A stretch of DNA of 5,623 nucleotides, taken from NCBI GenBank assembly GCA_031285575.1, contig JAITVX010000085.1:1-5623 (forward strand). The letters run 5' to 3'. This document shows positions 1 through 5,518 of this stretch, one piece after another; position 1 is the first letter of the stretch, and the number at the start of each line of letters is the position of its first letter. This stretch comes from Bacteroidales bacterium (GTDB lineage Bacteria > Bacteroidota > Bacteroidia > Bacteroidales > VadinHA17). The notes under the pieces were generated by a model that searched no databases, had not been told where the DNA came from, and saw nothing but the letters and a program-made list of their open reading frames with translations. The translations under genes were made by a program, and so were the position numbers.

Positions 1-147
1 AATCCCTATAAACTTTTTGAAATATATTTATTATGACCCTTTATTATGGGTTAGCTATATATGGCGATGGACAAAGGCTATGAGGATGATCTGACACGCA
101 AAGCTGTAAAAAAAGAAGATTTAAGCCGGTTGTTCCACCCGGTGTAA
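1..147 (+). pseudogene. Possible 3' end of an upstream gene, frame broken (unrecognised)
   Basis: Two short open stretches look protein-like but lie in different frames. The frame starting at base 2 is open from the window edge to a TGA at 92-94 and contains YYDPLLWVSY. The frame starting at base 1 is open from 61 to a TAA at 145-147 and reads MAMDKGYEDDLTRKAVKKED followed by LSRLFHPV, a typical hydrophilic C-terminal tail. The second frame has upstream stops at 34-36 and 52-54. The frames would join if two bases were removed from the TATATA run at about 56-61, giving WVSYMAMDKGYEDD. This could be a decayed gene tail, an assembly error, or chance openness in a short stretch. No family is recognised and no function is proposed. 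The strand is inferred only from these reading frames. Confidence 0.25.
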
Positions 148-225
148 TATATTTAGCATTCTTGAGCTTAACACTTATTTACAATGAACTGAAATTATGA
201 TAACACGCCGTAATAATTATTAGGT

Positions 226-276
226 GATATTTCCGATAGTCATATTTTTAAAATATCCGGCCGATGGAAATTTATC
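226..276. repeat. Imperfect inverted repeat upstream of the pgi promoter
   Basis: GATATTTCC (226-234) can pair with GGAAATTTATC (266-276), leaving a two-base bulge. The interior holds a second A/T palindrome, ATATTTTTAAAATAT (242-256). On the plus strand a run of six T (283-288) follows, so it might be the terminator of whatever gene lies to the left, but the spacing to the T run is poor. Because it ends only 11 bases before the pgi -7 box it could also be a protein-binding site. The rest of 148-321 shows no gene. Confidence 0.2.
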
Positions 277-287
277 AGTTAATTTTT

Positions 288-295
288 TATCTTTG
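288..295 (+). promoter_or_regulatory. Bacteroidota-type -7 box for pgi
   Basis: TATCTTTG matches the Bacteroidota sigma-ABfr consensus TAnnTTTG exactly and ends 26 bases before the pgi ATG, giving a predicted 5' leader of about 20 nt. No convincing -33 TTG/TTTG element is seen at the expected spacing, so the assignment rests on the -7 box and its position. Confidence 0.6.
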
Positions 296-321
296 CTTAA
301 AATAAATTAACAGAGATCAAT

Positions 322-1665
322 ATGGAAAATGTATTAACGTTGAACCTGAAAAATGCAGAAGCATTTATTTCTCTTGAAGAAACAATAGCTTTTGCCGGCC
401 AGTCAGTACGGCATCTTGAAACACTTAATGCAGGAACCGGCGCAGGCAGCGATTTCCTTGGCTGGCTCACCCTGCCAAGCGATATACAGGTTCAGATCGA
501 TAAAATAGAAAAAGCCGCTGCCCGTCTCAGATCAATCACCGACACAACAGTAGTTATAGGAATTGGTGGATCGTACCTTGGCGCGAGGGCAATAAATGAA
601 GCTCTTGCACATTCATTTTCGCCATATCTTAAACAAAAGCAGGCCCACGAAATTCTTTTTGCAGGCCAGAACATATGTGAAGACTATTTTTCCGAACTAA
701 TTGAAATTCTTGACGAAAGGAACTATTCAATAATTGTAATATCAAAATCTGGAACCACCACAGAACCCGCAATAGCCTTCAGAATACTTGAACAGCATCT
801 TGAAAAAAAGGTTGGAAAAAAAGAAACAGAACAAAGGATAATAGCCATTACCGATGAACAGAAAGGAGCCCTCCGTTCGCTTGCCGACGCAAATAAATAT
901 GAAACCTTTGTGATACCCGATAATGTTGGAGGAAGATATTCCGTTTTGTCGCCGGTCGGGATGCTGCCAATAGCAGTAAGCGGATTAAATATCAGAGCGC
1001 TCGCAGAAGGAGCCAGAGACATGGAACTTATTACCCGTAAAAACAAAGACATAACGACCAACCCGGCGCTTCTGTATGCCGCCGCCCGGAACCTGCTTCT
1101 CAAGGGAGGCAGATTGGTTGAAATAATGGTTGGATTTACCCCTAAACTGTATTTTTTTGCAGAATGGTGGAAACAGCTTTATGGCGAAAGCGAAGGCAAG
1201 GATGGCAGAGGAATATTTCCGGCCTCGGTTAATTTCACAACCGACCTGCATTCTCTCGGACAGTATATACAGGAAGGACAGAGAATTCTTTTTGAAACAG
1301 TTATCTCTGTTAAAAACCCGGCGAGAACTGTTACCGTTCCAGCTTCACAAGATGACTCCGATCAGTTGAATTACCTTGCCGGGCGCAGGCTTTCGGAAGT
1401 GAACCACAATGCGGAAGACGGCACAATACTGGCTCACAACGACGGAAACGTACCTGTTATCAAAATTGAAATACCGGCAATTGATGAATATTATCTGGGG
1501 CAGATGATATATTTCCTTGAAATATCATGCGGTATAAGCGGATACATGCTTGATATAAACCCATTCGACCAGCCGGGAGTAGAAGCATACAAAAAAAACA
1601 TGTTTGCACTCCTCAATAAACCGGGATACGAAGAAGTAGGCAGGGAACTTAGAAAGAGGCTGTAG
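322..1665 (+). CDS. pgi: Glucose-6-phosphate isomerase
   Basis: This cytoplasmic enzyme interconverts glucose 6-phosphate and fructose 6-phosphate in glycolysis and gluconeogenesis. The 447-aa length fits the short bacterial PGI form (about 445-450 aa) rather than the 550-aa enterobacterial form. Visible motifs, in order: the sugar-phosphate-binding SIS segments GIGGSYLGARA (80-90) and SKSGTTTEPA (141-150); the PGI signature GGRYSVLSPVGMLP (203-216); the catalytic Glu segment YGESEGKDGRGIFP with E289; DLHSLGQ with H310, the ring-opening/isomerisation His; and QPGVEAYK with catalytic K424. No key residue is missing and the reading frame is intact. The ATG at 322 is supported by the -7 box at 288-295 and by the normal N-terminal length; there is no Shine-Dalgarno sequence, as is usual in Bacteroidota. 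The downstream gene has its own promoter, so pgi is probably transcribed alone. The family assignment is confident. Confidence 0.97.
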   Translation: MENVLTLNLKNAEAFISLEETIAFAGQSVRHLETLNAGTGAGSDFLGWLTLPSDIQVQIDKIEKAAARLRSITDTTVVIGIGGSYLGARAINEALAHSFSPYLKQKQAHEILFAGQNICEDYFSELIEILDERNYSIIVISKSGTTTEPAIAFRILEQHLEKKVGKKETEQRIIAITDEQKGALRSLADANKYETFVIPDNVGGRYSVLSPVGMLPIAVSGLNIRALAEGARDMELITRKNKDITTNPALLYAAARNLLLKGGRLVEIMVGFTPKLYFFAEWWKQLYGESEGKDGRGIFPASVNFTTDLHSLGQYIQEGQRILFETVISVKNPARTVTVPASQDDSDQLNYLAGRRLSEVNHNAEDGTILAHNDGNVPVIKIEIPAIDEYYLGQMIYFLEISCGISGYMLDINPFDQPGVEAYKKNMFALLNKPGYEEVGRELRKRL

Positions 1666-1684
1666 GCATTGCACTTTCTTTCGG

Positions 1685-1711
1685 GTACGCCATAAACGTA
1701 CAACAATTTTT
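1685..1711 (+). terminator. Weak candidate terminator after pgi
   Basis: GTACG (1685-1689) and CGTAC (1697-1701) form a 5-bp stem with a 7-nt loop, 19 bases after the pgi stop, followed by AACAA and five T (1707-1711). The stem is short and the T tract is offset by five bases, so this is only a plausible intrinsic terminator. No better one is seen before the next gene. Confidence 0.3.
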
Positions 1712-1765
1712 AGTGAATCGGTGCGTTTTGCTATAGTATCGCCTGATAATTCAGGAATATTATTA

Positions 1766-1773
1766 TACTTTTG
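1766..1773 (+). promoter_or_regulatory. Bacteroidota-type -7 box for the coiled-coil gene
   Basis: TACTTTTG matches TAnnTTTG and ends 31 bases before the ATG at 1805, implying a 5' leader of about 25 nt. It lies inside the N-terminal extension that a GTG start at 1721 would create, which argues for the downstream ATG. No clear -33 element is seen about 20 bases further upstream. Confidence 0.5.
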
Positions 1774-1804
1774 CAGAATAAAAACTGATACTAACAAAAA
1801 AATT

Positions 1805-2713
1805 ATGACTGAGATAACAGATAAAAAACAGCCGGAAAGTGTTTCCCCCAAAAGGCCAGTACCATCAAATATGATTGCAATAACAGGGGCGCTTGGTGTT
1901 TTACTTATTTTGTCGGTTGTTTTGTTTTTCAATCAAAAAAGCAAAATGGTTGAAATGGAGACCATTCTTACCCATGAAAAAGATTCCCTTGCAAGCGAGT
2001 TGAGGCAAATGGTGCACGCCTACGACACCATGAAAACAAATAACGACACGCTTCAGGCCGGACTTGCAAAAGAGAGAGACAGGATAGTTAAGCTTCTTCA
2101 GATAAACGCATCGAATACACAGCTGATAAAAACATACAGGAGTGAAATAACAACGATGCGTGAAATAATGAAAAGTTACATCGTTCAAATCGATTCGCTT
2201 GACAGAAGAAACAAAAGTCTGACGGCTGAGAACACAGAAATCAGGCAACAGATGAATCTGGTGCGAAGCGCCAACACCGAACTGTCGATAGCAAAGGAAC
2301 AGCTTACCGATAAGGTAGAAATTGCATCTGTAATACAGGCAAAAGACATTGTTGCCGTTGCACTCAATAAAAAGCGCAAGGAGACAAACAGGATAAACCT
2401 TTTAAACAACGTACGGGTCTGCTTCACGCTTCGCGAAAACCCGCTTGCCTCGTCGGGTGCCAAGGAAGTATATATGCGGCTCCTGCGTCCCGATTCGCTT
2501 GTAATTGCCACAAGCCCCAACAATCTTTTTTCATACAGCAAAAGTTCCTTAATCTATTCGGCAAAACGTACGGTTGACTATATTAACCAGGATGTTGAAA
2601 TGTGTATTTTTATGGAAAACACCGGCGATTTTATCGTTGGTACATACAGCGTTGAGCTCTATCTCGAAAACAATATTATTGGTCGGACAACCTTTATTAT
2701 TCCTAAAAAATAG
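1805..2713 (+). CDS. Membrane-anchored coiled-coil protein of unknown function
   Basis: No named family is recognised. With the ATG at 1805 the product has 302 aa. Residues 1-22 are polar and Pro/Lys-rich with no signal peptide. Residues 23-42 (MIAITGALGVLLILSVVLFF) form one strong transmembrane helix. Residues from about 44 to 175 are highly charged and helical with leucine/isoleucine periodicity, indicating a long coiled coil. Residues from about 195 to 302 change character: alternating hydrophobic residues (VRVCFTLREN, VYMRLLRPDS, YSVELYLENN) suggest a beta-rich domain. With N-terminal positive charges before the helix and no cleavable signal, an N-in topology with the coiled coil and beta domain in the periplasm is likely (inference). 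The frame is open upstream to a GTG at 1721, which would add 28 residues, but the promoter box at 1766-1773 and the lack of a translation signal favour 1805. The gene ends one base before the stop of convergent hemW. Such proteins are sometimes annotated loosely as chromosome segregation proteins because of the coiled coil; nothing here supports that. Confidence 0.85.
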   Translation: MTEITDKKQPESVSPKRPVPSNMIAITGALGVLLILSVVLFFNQKSKMVEMETILTHEKDSLASELRQMVHAYDTMKTNNDTLQAGLAKERDRIVKLLQINASNTQLIKTYRSEITTMREIMKSYIVQIDSLDRRNKSLTAENTEIRQQMNLVRSANTELSIAKEQLTDKVEIASVIQAKDIVAVALNKKRKETNRINLLNNVRVCFTLRENPLASSGAKEVYMRLLRPDSLVIATSPNNLFSYSKSSLIYSAKRTVDYINQDVEMCIFMENTGDFIVGTYSVELYLENNIIGRTTFIIPKK

Positions 2714-2714
2714 T

Positions 2715-3848
2715 TCAATCCGAAACCATCATAAACTCTGCAATAATATTATCAGAGATTATTTTCCCATGACGGGTAAGCAGAATGGAACTGTTTTCCA
2801 TTTTCATCAAACCATATTCCATAAACTTGCCTGAAACGTTAATAATATAGTCATATTCCTCTTTATCGAACACCATTTCAACATAGTTGAGGTCAATACC
2901 CCACATTGTCCGCAACGAAGTCATTACATACTCGTTAAACCGTGTTCGCGTATCGAGTTCCTCCCTTTCAAAGAACCCCTTTTCTTCATTTATTAAATCA
3001 ATATACCTTTTCACTGCCCTTATATTCCACTGCCTCGAATATCCATCGAATGAATGAGCAGAAGGGCCTACGCCCATATAATTAACCTGTTTCCAGTAGC
3101 CCGAATTATGGCGCGAAAAATAACCTGGCTTCCCGAAGTTTGAAATCTCATAATGAACAAAGCCTGCCGCTTCCGATTTTTCAACAAGAAAACCGAAAAG
3201 AGCCGCACTTTCCTCCTCATCTATCTCGCTTATGGCTCCACGTTCGAGCATTTTTCCCAAAACCGTACCCTTTTCAATTGTGAGATGATAGGCCGAAAGA
3301 TGCTTTACATCATACGAAAAAGTAATATCGAGGTTTGACTCCAAGTCTTTTACTGTCGAATGCGGAAGCCCGTAAATCAAATCAACAGATATGTTGTCGA
3401 AACCTGCCTTTATTACATTTTTCAGAGCCGCCGTCGCTTGTTTTGCATCATGCCTCCTGTTCATCATTTTAAGGTCGGCATCATTCCACGACTGTATGCC
3501 AAGGCTAATCCTGTTAACGTTCAAACTCCGGAGCCCCGACAAATATTCCTGATTAATATCATCAGGATTGGCCTCAACCGTAATTTCACTGTCTCTTTTT
3601 ACCGAAAAGTGCTTGTATATCTGGTTAAAAATAGCCGCCATTTCATTTACAGAAAGAAGCGAAGGTGTTCCACCACCAATATAAATTGTAGAAATACTTT
3701 CGTTGCCCAGATAGTTCTTCCTCAGTTCTATCTCCTTCATTATTGCATCTATGCAGCCGTTTTTTGCACCGGAAACGACAACTCGGTAAAAATCGCAGTA
3801 CGAACACAGTTTTTTACAAAAAGGAATATGCACATAAATACCTGCCAT
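2715..3848 (-). CDS. hemW: Radical SAM heme chaperone HemW (formerly HemN-like, coproporphyrinogen III oxidase-like)
   Basis: HemW proteins bind heme and a 4Fe-4S cluster and are thought to deliver heme to client proteins such as respiratory enzymes; they are often misannotated as oxygen-independent coproporphyrinogen III oxidase. The 377-aa length is usual for HemW and shorter than true HemN (about 450 aa). The radical-SAM cluster motif CKKLCSYCDF supplies C11, C15 and C18; the residue two places after the third Cys is Phe, where HemN has a fourth Cys, which is the HemW signature. GGGTPSLL (58-65) is the SAM-binding glycine motif, and EANPDD (93-98) and LGIQSWND (116-123) follow as in the family. 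HNSGYW (247-252), then YMGVGPSAHSF, corresponds to the HNxxYW motif characteristic of HemW. The C-terminal LTRHGKIISDNIIAEFM is the usual HemW ending. The ATG at 3848 gives the canonical MAGIYVHIPF start. It lies 72 bp downstream of trpB2 on the same strand and may be partly co-transcribed; no clear promoter of its own is seen. Confidence 0.95.
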   Translation of the reverse strand: MAGIYVHIPFCKKLCSYCDFYRVVVSGAKNGCIDAIMKEIELRKNYLGNESISTIYIGGGTPSLLSVNEMAAIFNQIYKHFSVKRDSEITVEANPDDINQEYLSGLRSLNVNRISLGIQSWNDADLKMMNRRHDAKQATAALKNVIKAGFDNISVDLIYGLPHSTVKDLESNLDITFSYDVKHLSAYHLTIEKGTVLGKMLERGAISEIDEEESAALFGFLVEKSEAAGFVHYEISNFGKPGYFSRHNSGYWKQVNYMGVGPSAHSFDGYSRQWNIRAVKRYIDLINEEKGFFEREELDTRTRFNEYVMTSLRTMWGIDLNYVEMVFDKEEYDYIINVSGKFMEYGLMKMENSSILLTRHGKIISDNIIAEFMMVSD

Positions 3849-3870
3849 GCTGAAATATTTAACATCATAA

Positions 3871-3907
3871 ATTCAAGTCATGGCTTTGGACAGACCATGA
3901 CTTGAAT
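3871..3907 (-). terminator. Perfect 13-bp inverted repeat between trpB2 and hemW
   Basis: ATTCAAGTCATGG (3871-3883) and CCATGACTTGAAT (3895-3907) are perfect complements around an 11-base loop. It begins 13 bases beyond the trpB2 stop and ends 22 bases before the hemW ATG. On the minus strand the stem is followed by TTATGATGTT, only a poor U tract, so it is either a weak intrinsic terminator, a transcript-stabilising 3' hairpin for trpB2, or an element that tunes read-through into hemW. The structure is certain from the sequence; its role is not. Confidence 0.5.
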
Positions 3908-3920
3908 GTTGTAAGTGCTG

Positions 3921-5288
3921 CTATCTGCAATCTATCGGATTTATTTTAGCAAGCGCTTTTTCCACTTCCGCTGCCGACAACTCATGATCGGGCAGGTTGT
4001 TTGCAAAATACTTTTCATACGCAGAGATATCGAAATGCCCGTGGCCTGTCAGGTTGAAGAGAATTGTTTTAGAAACACCCTCGATGTCTGCCAGTCTCGC
4101 TTCGTCGAGCGCGCCTGCGATGGCGTATGATGATTCCGGAGCCGGTAATATTCCTTCAGTTCTGGCGAACAGCGTTGCGCCGGCCATGCATTCACGCTGC
4201 ATTTTCGACTTTGCCTCAATAAAACCGTCTTTCAGTAACTGGCTTACCAGAACCCCGGCGCCATGATAACGCAGTCCCCCTGCATGTATCTTATCGGGAA
4301 TAAAACTGTGTCCCAAAGTAAACATCGGCAGCAGTGGTGTCATACCGGCTTCATCGCCAAAGTCGTAGGTAAATATGCCTTTTGTCAGTTTGGGGCACGA
4401 CGACGGCTCTATTGCCAGAAACCTCGTTTTGCGATTCTTCTTGATTACCTCTCTTATAAAAGGAAATGTGATTCCGGAAAAATTCGATCCTCCGCCGAAA
4501 CATCCTATCACAACATCGGGATAATCGCCGGCCTTTTCCATTTGTATCAAAGCTTCTTCGCCAATGATTGTCTGATGAAGGCTTACGTGATTCAGTACAC
4601 TTCCGAGCGAATACTTTGTATATGGGTCCTGCACTGCAATTTCAATTGCCTCGGATATTGCTATGCCCAGGCTTCCGGGCGAATCGGGGTCGGCTTCAAG
4701 TATTTTTCTTCCGGCTGCGGTAAGTGTGCTTGGCGACGGAATAACATCAGCGTTATATGTATTCATCAACAGCTTGCGCCCGGGTTTCTGATTATAGCTT
4801 ACCTTTACCATGAATACAAGCAGTTCAAGCCCGAAATGATTGCAGGCAAAACTCATGGCACTGCCCCACTGTCCGGCACCGGTTTCAGTTGTTATCCGCC
4901 TCACGCCGTCCTTTTTATTATAGTATGCCTGTGCTATTGCCGTGTTTGCCTTGTGCGAACCCGAATAGTTGCCGCCTTCATACTTGTAATAAATTTTACT
5001 TTTGGTGCCGAGCGCCTTTTCAAGGTTTACCGCCCTGAAAAGCGGCGAAGGCCTGAAGGTATGATAAAGGTTGGTAACTTCATCGGGGATATCGATATAT
5101 CTTTCGGTTGACAACTCCTGGCGTGCAATTTCAGGCGGAAAAATAGCATGCAGGTCTTCTTCGCATACAGGCTTTTTTGTTCCGGGATGAAGCGGTGGCA
5201 TCGGTTTGTTGGGCATATCGGCGGCTATGTTATACCATTGCCCAGGCATTTCTTTTTCGGTTAAAATAATCTTTTTAAACTGTTCCAT
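3921..5288 (-). CDS. trpB2: Tryptophan synthase beta chain, TrpB2 type
   Basis: PLP enzyme that condenses indole with L-serine to give L-tryptophan. The 455-aa length and the N-terminal EMPGQWYNIAADMP (13-26) distinguish the TrpB2 class from ordinary TrpB1 (about 395 aa). Visible active-site features: KYEGGNYSGSHKANTA with the Schiff-base lysine K113; ETGAGQWGSA (135-144) with catalytic E135, where TrpB1 has QHG and TrpB2 has QWG; the phosphate-cradling GGGSN (265-269); GHSFIPDKIHAGGLRYHG (326-343), which is TrpB2-like; EGILPAPESSYA (378-389); and NLTGHGHFD (412-420). All key residues are present and the frame is intact. The ATG at 5288 (MEQFKK) gives normal family length and lies 26 bases after the U tract of an upstream terminator hairpin. 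No trpA or other trp gene lies beside it. TrpB2 proteins often work without TrpA, and orphan forms may salvage indole; the Trp-codon leader upstream ties this copy to tryptophan supply. Confidence 0.95.
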   Translation of the reverse strand: MEQFKKIILTEKEMPGQWYNIAADMPNKPMPPLHPGTKKPVCEEDLHAIFPPEIARQELSTERYIDIPDEVTNLYHTFRPSPLFRAVNLEKALGTKSKIYYKYEGGNYSGSHKANTAIAQAYYNKKDGVRRITTETGAGQWGSAMSFACNHFGLELLVFMVKVSYNQKPGRKLLMNTYNADVIPSPSTLTAAGRKILEADPDSPGSLGIAISEAIEIAVQDPYTKYSLGSVLNHVSLHQTIIGEEALIQMEKAGDYPDVVIGCFGGGSNFSGITFPFIREVIKKNRKTRFLAIEPSSCPKLTKGIFTYDFGDEAGMTPLLPMFTLGHSFIPDKIHAGGLRYHGAGVLVSQLLKDGFIEAKSKMQRECMAGATLFARTEGILPAPESSYAIAGALDEARLADIEGVSKTILFNLTGHGHFDISAYEKYFANNLPDHELSAAEVEKALAKINPIDCR

Positions 5289-5314
5289 AATTAACTATAT
5301 TTATTAGTAATAAT

Positions 5315-5341
5315 AAAAAAAGCACGCTGTGTTTAGCGTGC
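5315..5341 (-). terminator. Attenuator terminator upstream of trpB2
   Basis: On the minus strand GCACGCT (5341-5335), a 6-base loop AAACAC, and AGCGTGC (5328-5322) form a perfect 7-bp GC-rich stem followed directly by seven U (5321-5315). It is a textbook intrinsic terminator in the trpB2 direction, ending 26 bases before the trpB2 ATG and 50 bases after the stop of a Trp-containing leader ORF. Its place between leader and gene, and the alternative pairing that destroys it, make it an attenuator rather than only the terminator of an upstream gene. Confidence 0.85.
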
Positions 5342-5389
5342 CCGAAATTTAAATCAGTATATTTTTAAAAACATGGCTCAAAACACAAC
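5326..5389 (-). promoter_or_regulatory. Predicted antiterminator pairing of the trp attenuator
   Basis: On the minus strand GTTGTGTTT (5389-5381) is complementary to AAACACAGC (5334-5326), with one G-U pair. After a two-base bulge, AGC (5378-5376) pairs with GCT (5337-5335). This gives 12 pairs that consume the terminator loop plus the inner three bases of each terminator arm, so the two structures exclude each other. The upstream strand begins one base after the leader stop codon, so a ribosome at the stop would cover it (terminator forms), while a ribosome stalled at the Trp codons would leave it free (antiterminator forms). Pairing was found by eye; no folding energy was calculated. Confidence 0.65.
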
Positions 5390-5390
5390 C

Positions 5391-5441
5391 TCATCGGATG
5401 ATGCTGCGCCAAGACCAGTTATATGTACAGTAAAAGTTCAT
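5391..5441 (-). CDS. trpL: Tryptophan leader peptide (16 aa, two Trp codons)
   Basis: The ORF reads MNFYCTYNWSWRSIIR and stop. Trp is normally about 1% of residues, so two Trp codons in the pattern W-S-W at positions 9 and 11, followed by an antiterminator/terminator pair and then a tryptophan synthase gene, is the classic layout of a ribosome-mediated attenuator. Three other aromatic residues (F3, Y4, Y7) precede the Trp codons. The peptide itself probably has no function; its translation is the sensor of charged tRNA-Trp. The ATG at 5441 lies only 5 bases after the predicted -7 promoter box, so transcription probably begins at or within a base or two of the start codon, and the message may be leaderless. 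The symbol trpL is given by functional analogy, not by homology to the enterobacterial peptide. Confidence 0.8.
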   Translation of the reverse strand: MNFYCTYNWSWRSIIR

Positions 5442-5446
5442 TGCTA

Positions 5447-5477
5447 CAAATGTAGTAACAGTTTTTAAAAACTGCAA
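5447..5477 (-). promoter_or_regulatory. Promoter of the trpL-trpB2 transcript
   Basis: On the minus strand TTG (5477-5475) and TACATTTG (5454-5447) match the Bacteroidota -33 and -7 elements (TTG and TAnnTTTG) with a 20-base spacer, within the normal range. The predicted transcription start is close to 5441, the first base of the leader ATG. No alternative TAnnTTTG box is seen between the terminator and trpB2, so trpB2 appears to depend on this promoter and on read-through of the attenuator. Confidence 0.65.
5459..5474. promoter_or_regulatory. Perfect 16-bp palindrome in the trp promoter spacer (operator candidate)
   Basis: CAGTTTTTAAAAACTG is its own reverse complement and fills most of the spacer between the -33 and -7 boxes of the trpL promoter. 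A dimeric repressor bound here would block RNA polymerase. The core is A/T only, so the symmetry is partly helped by composition; the CAG/CTG ends are what make it notable. No regulator gene is present in the window. Confidence 0.35.
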
Positions 5478-5480
5478 GGG

Positions 5481-5517
5481 AAAAAATATTTTTATTTTTT
5501 TTAAAAGCTGTTTTAAA
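5481..5517 (-). terminator. A/T-only hairpin tract after the right-edge reading frame (weak)
   Basis: Just past the stop at 5519-5521, the minus strand shows TTTAAAA, CAGC, TTTTAAA (5517-5500), then an A-rich run and a palindromic AAAAATATTTTT, ending in six T (5486-5481). It could end transcription of the gene to the right, but a stem made only of A-T pairs is weak. It may equally act as an A/T-rich element upstream of the trpL promoter. Confidence 0.2.
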
Positions 5518-5518
5518 T

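Noticed and set aside
723..1251. Minus-strand open frames inside pgi
   Set aside because: They overlap the intact pgi frame across its catalytic region and have low-complexity Ser/Phe/Ala-rich translations typical of antisense shadows.
1721..1804. GTG start that would lengthen the coiled-coil protein by 28 residues
   Set aside because: The extension contains the predicted -7 promoter box at 1766-1773, would place a cytoplasmic-looking hydrophobic stretch before the polar N-terminus, and has no better initiation signal than the ATG at 1805.
3360..3905. Plus-strand open frame of 181 codons
   Set aside because: It is antisense to hemW, whose frame has every family motif; the plus-strand translation has no domain and no promoter.
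4263..5111. Plus-strand open frame of 282 codons
   Set aside because: It lies wholly antisense to trpB2, has cysteine- and tyrosine-rich composition typical of a shadow frame, and shows no recognisable domain.
5391..5418. Classical 1:2 protector hairpin between the Trp codons and the antiterminator strand
   Set aside because: Only a 4-bp pairing (TGGC at the second Trp codon with GCCA at 5377-5374) was found, too short to claim; ribosome masking at the stop codon explains the switch without it.
5362..5472. The 11-mer TTTTTAAAAAC occurs at 5362-5372 and again at 5462-5472, exactly 100 bases apart
   Set aside because: The motif is almost all A/T in an A/T-rich intergenic region, so two copies and the round spacing are likely to be chance; only the 5459-5474 copy is part of a longer palindrome.
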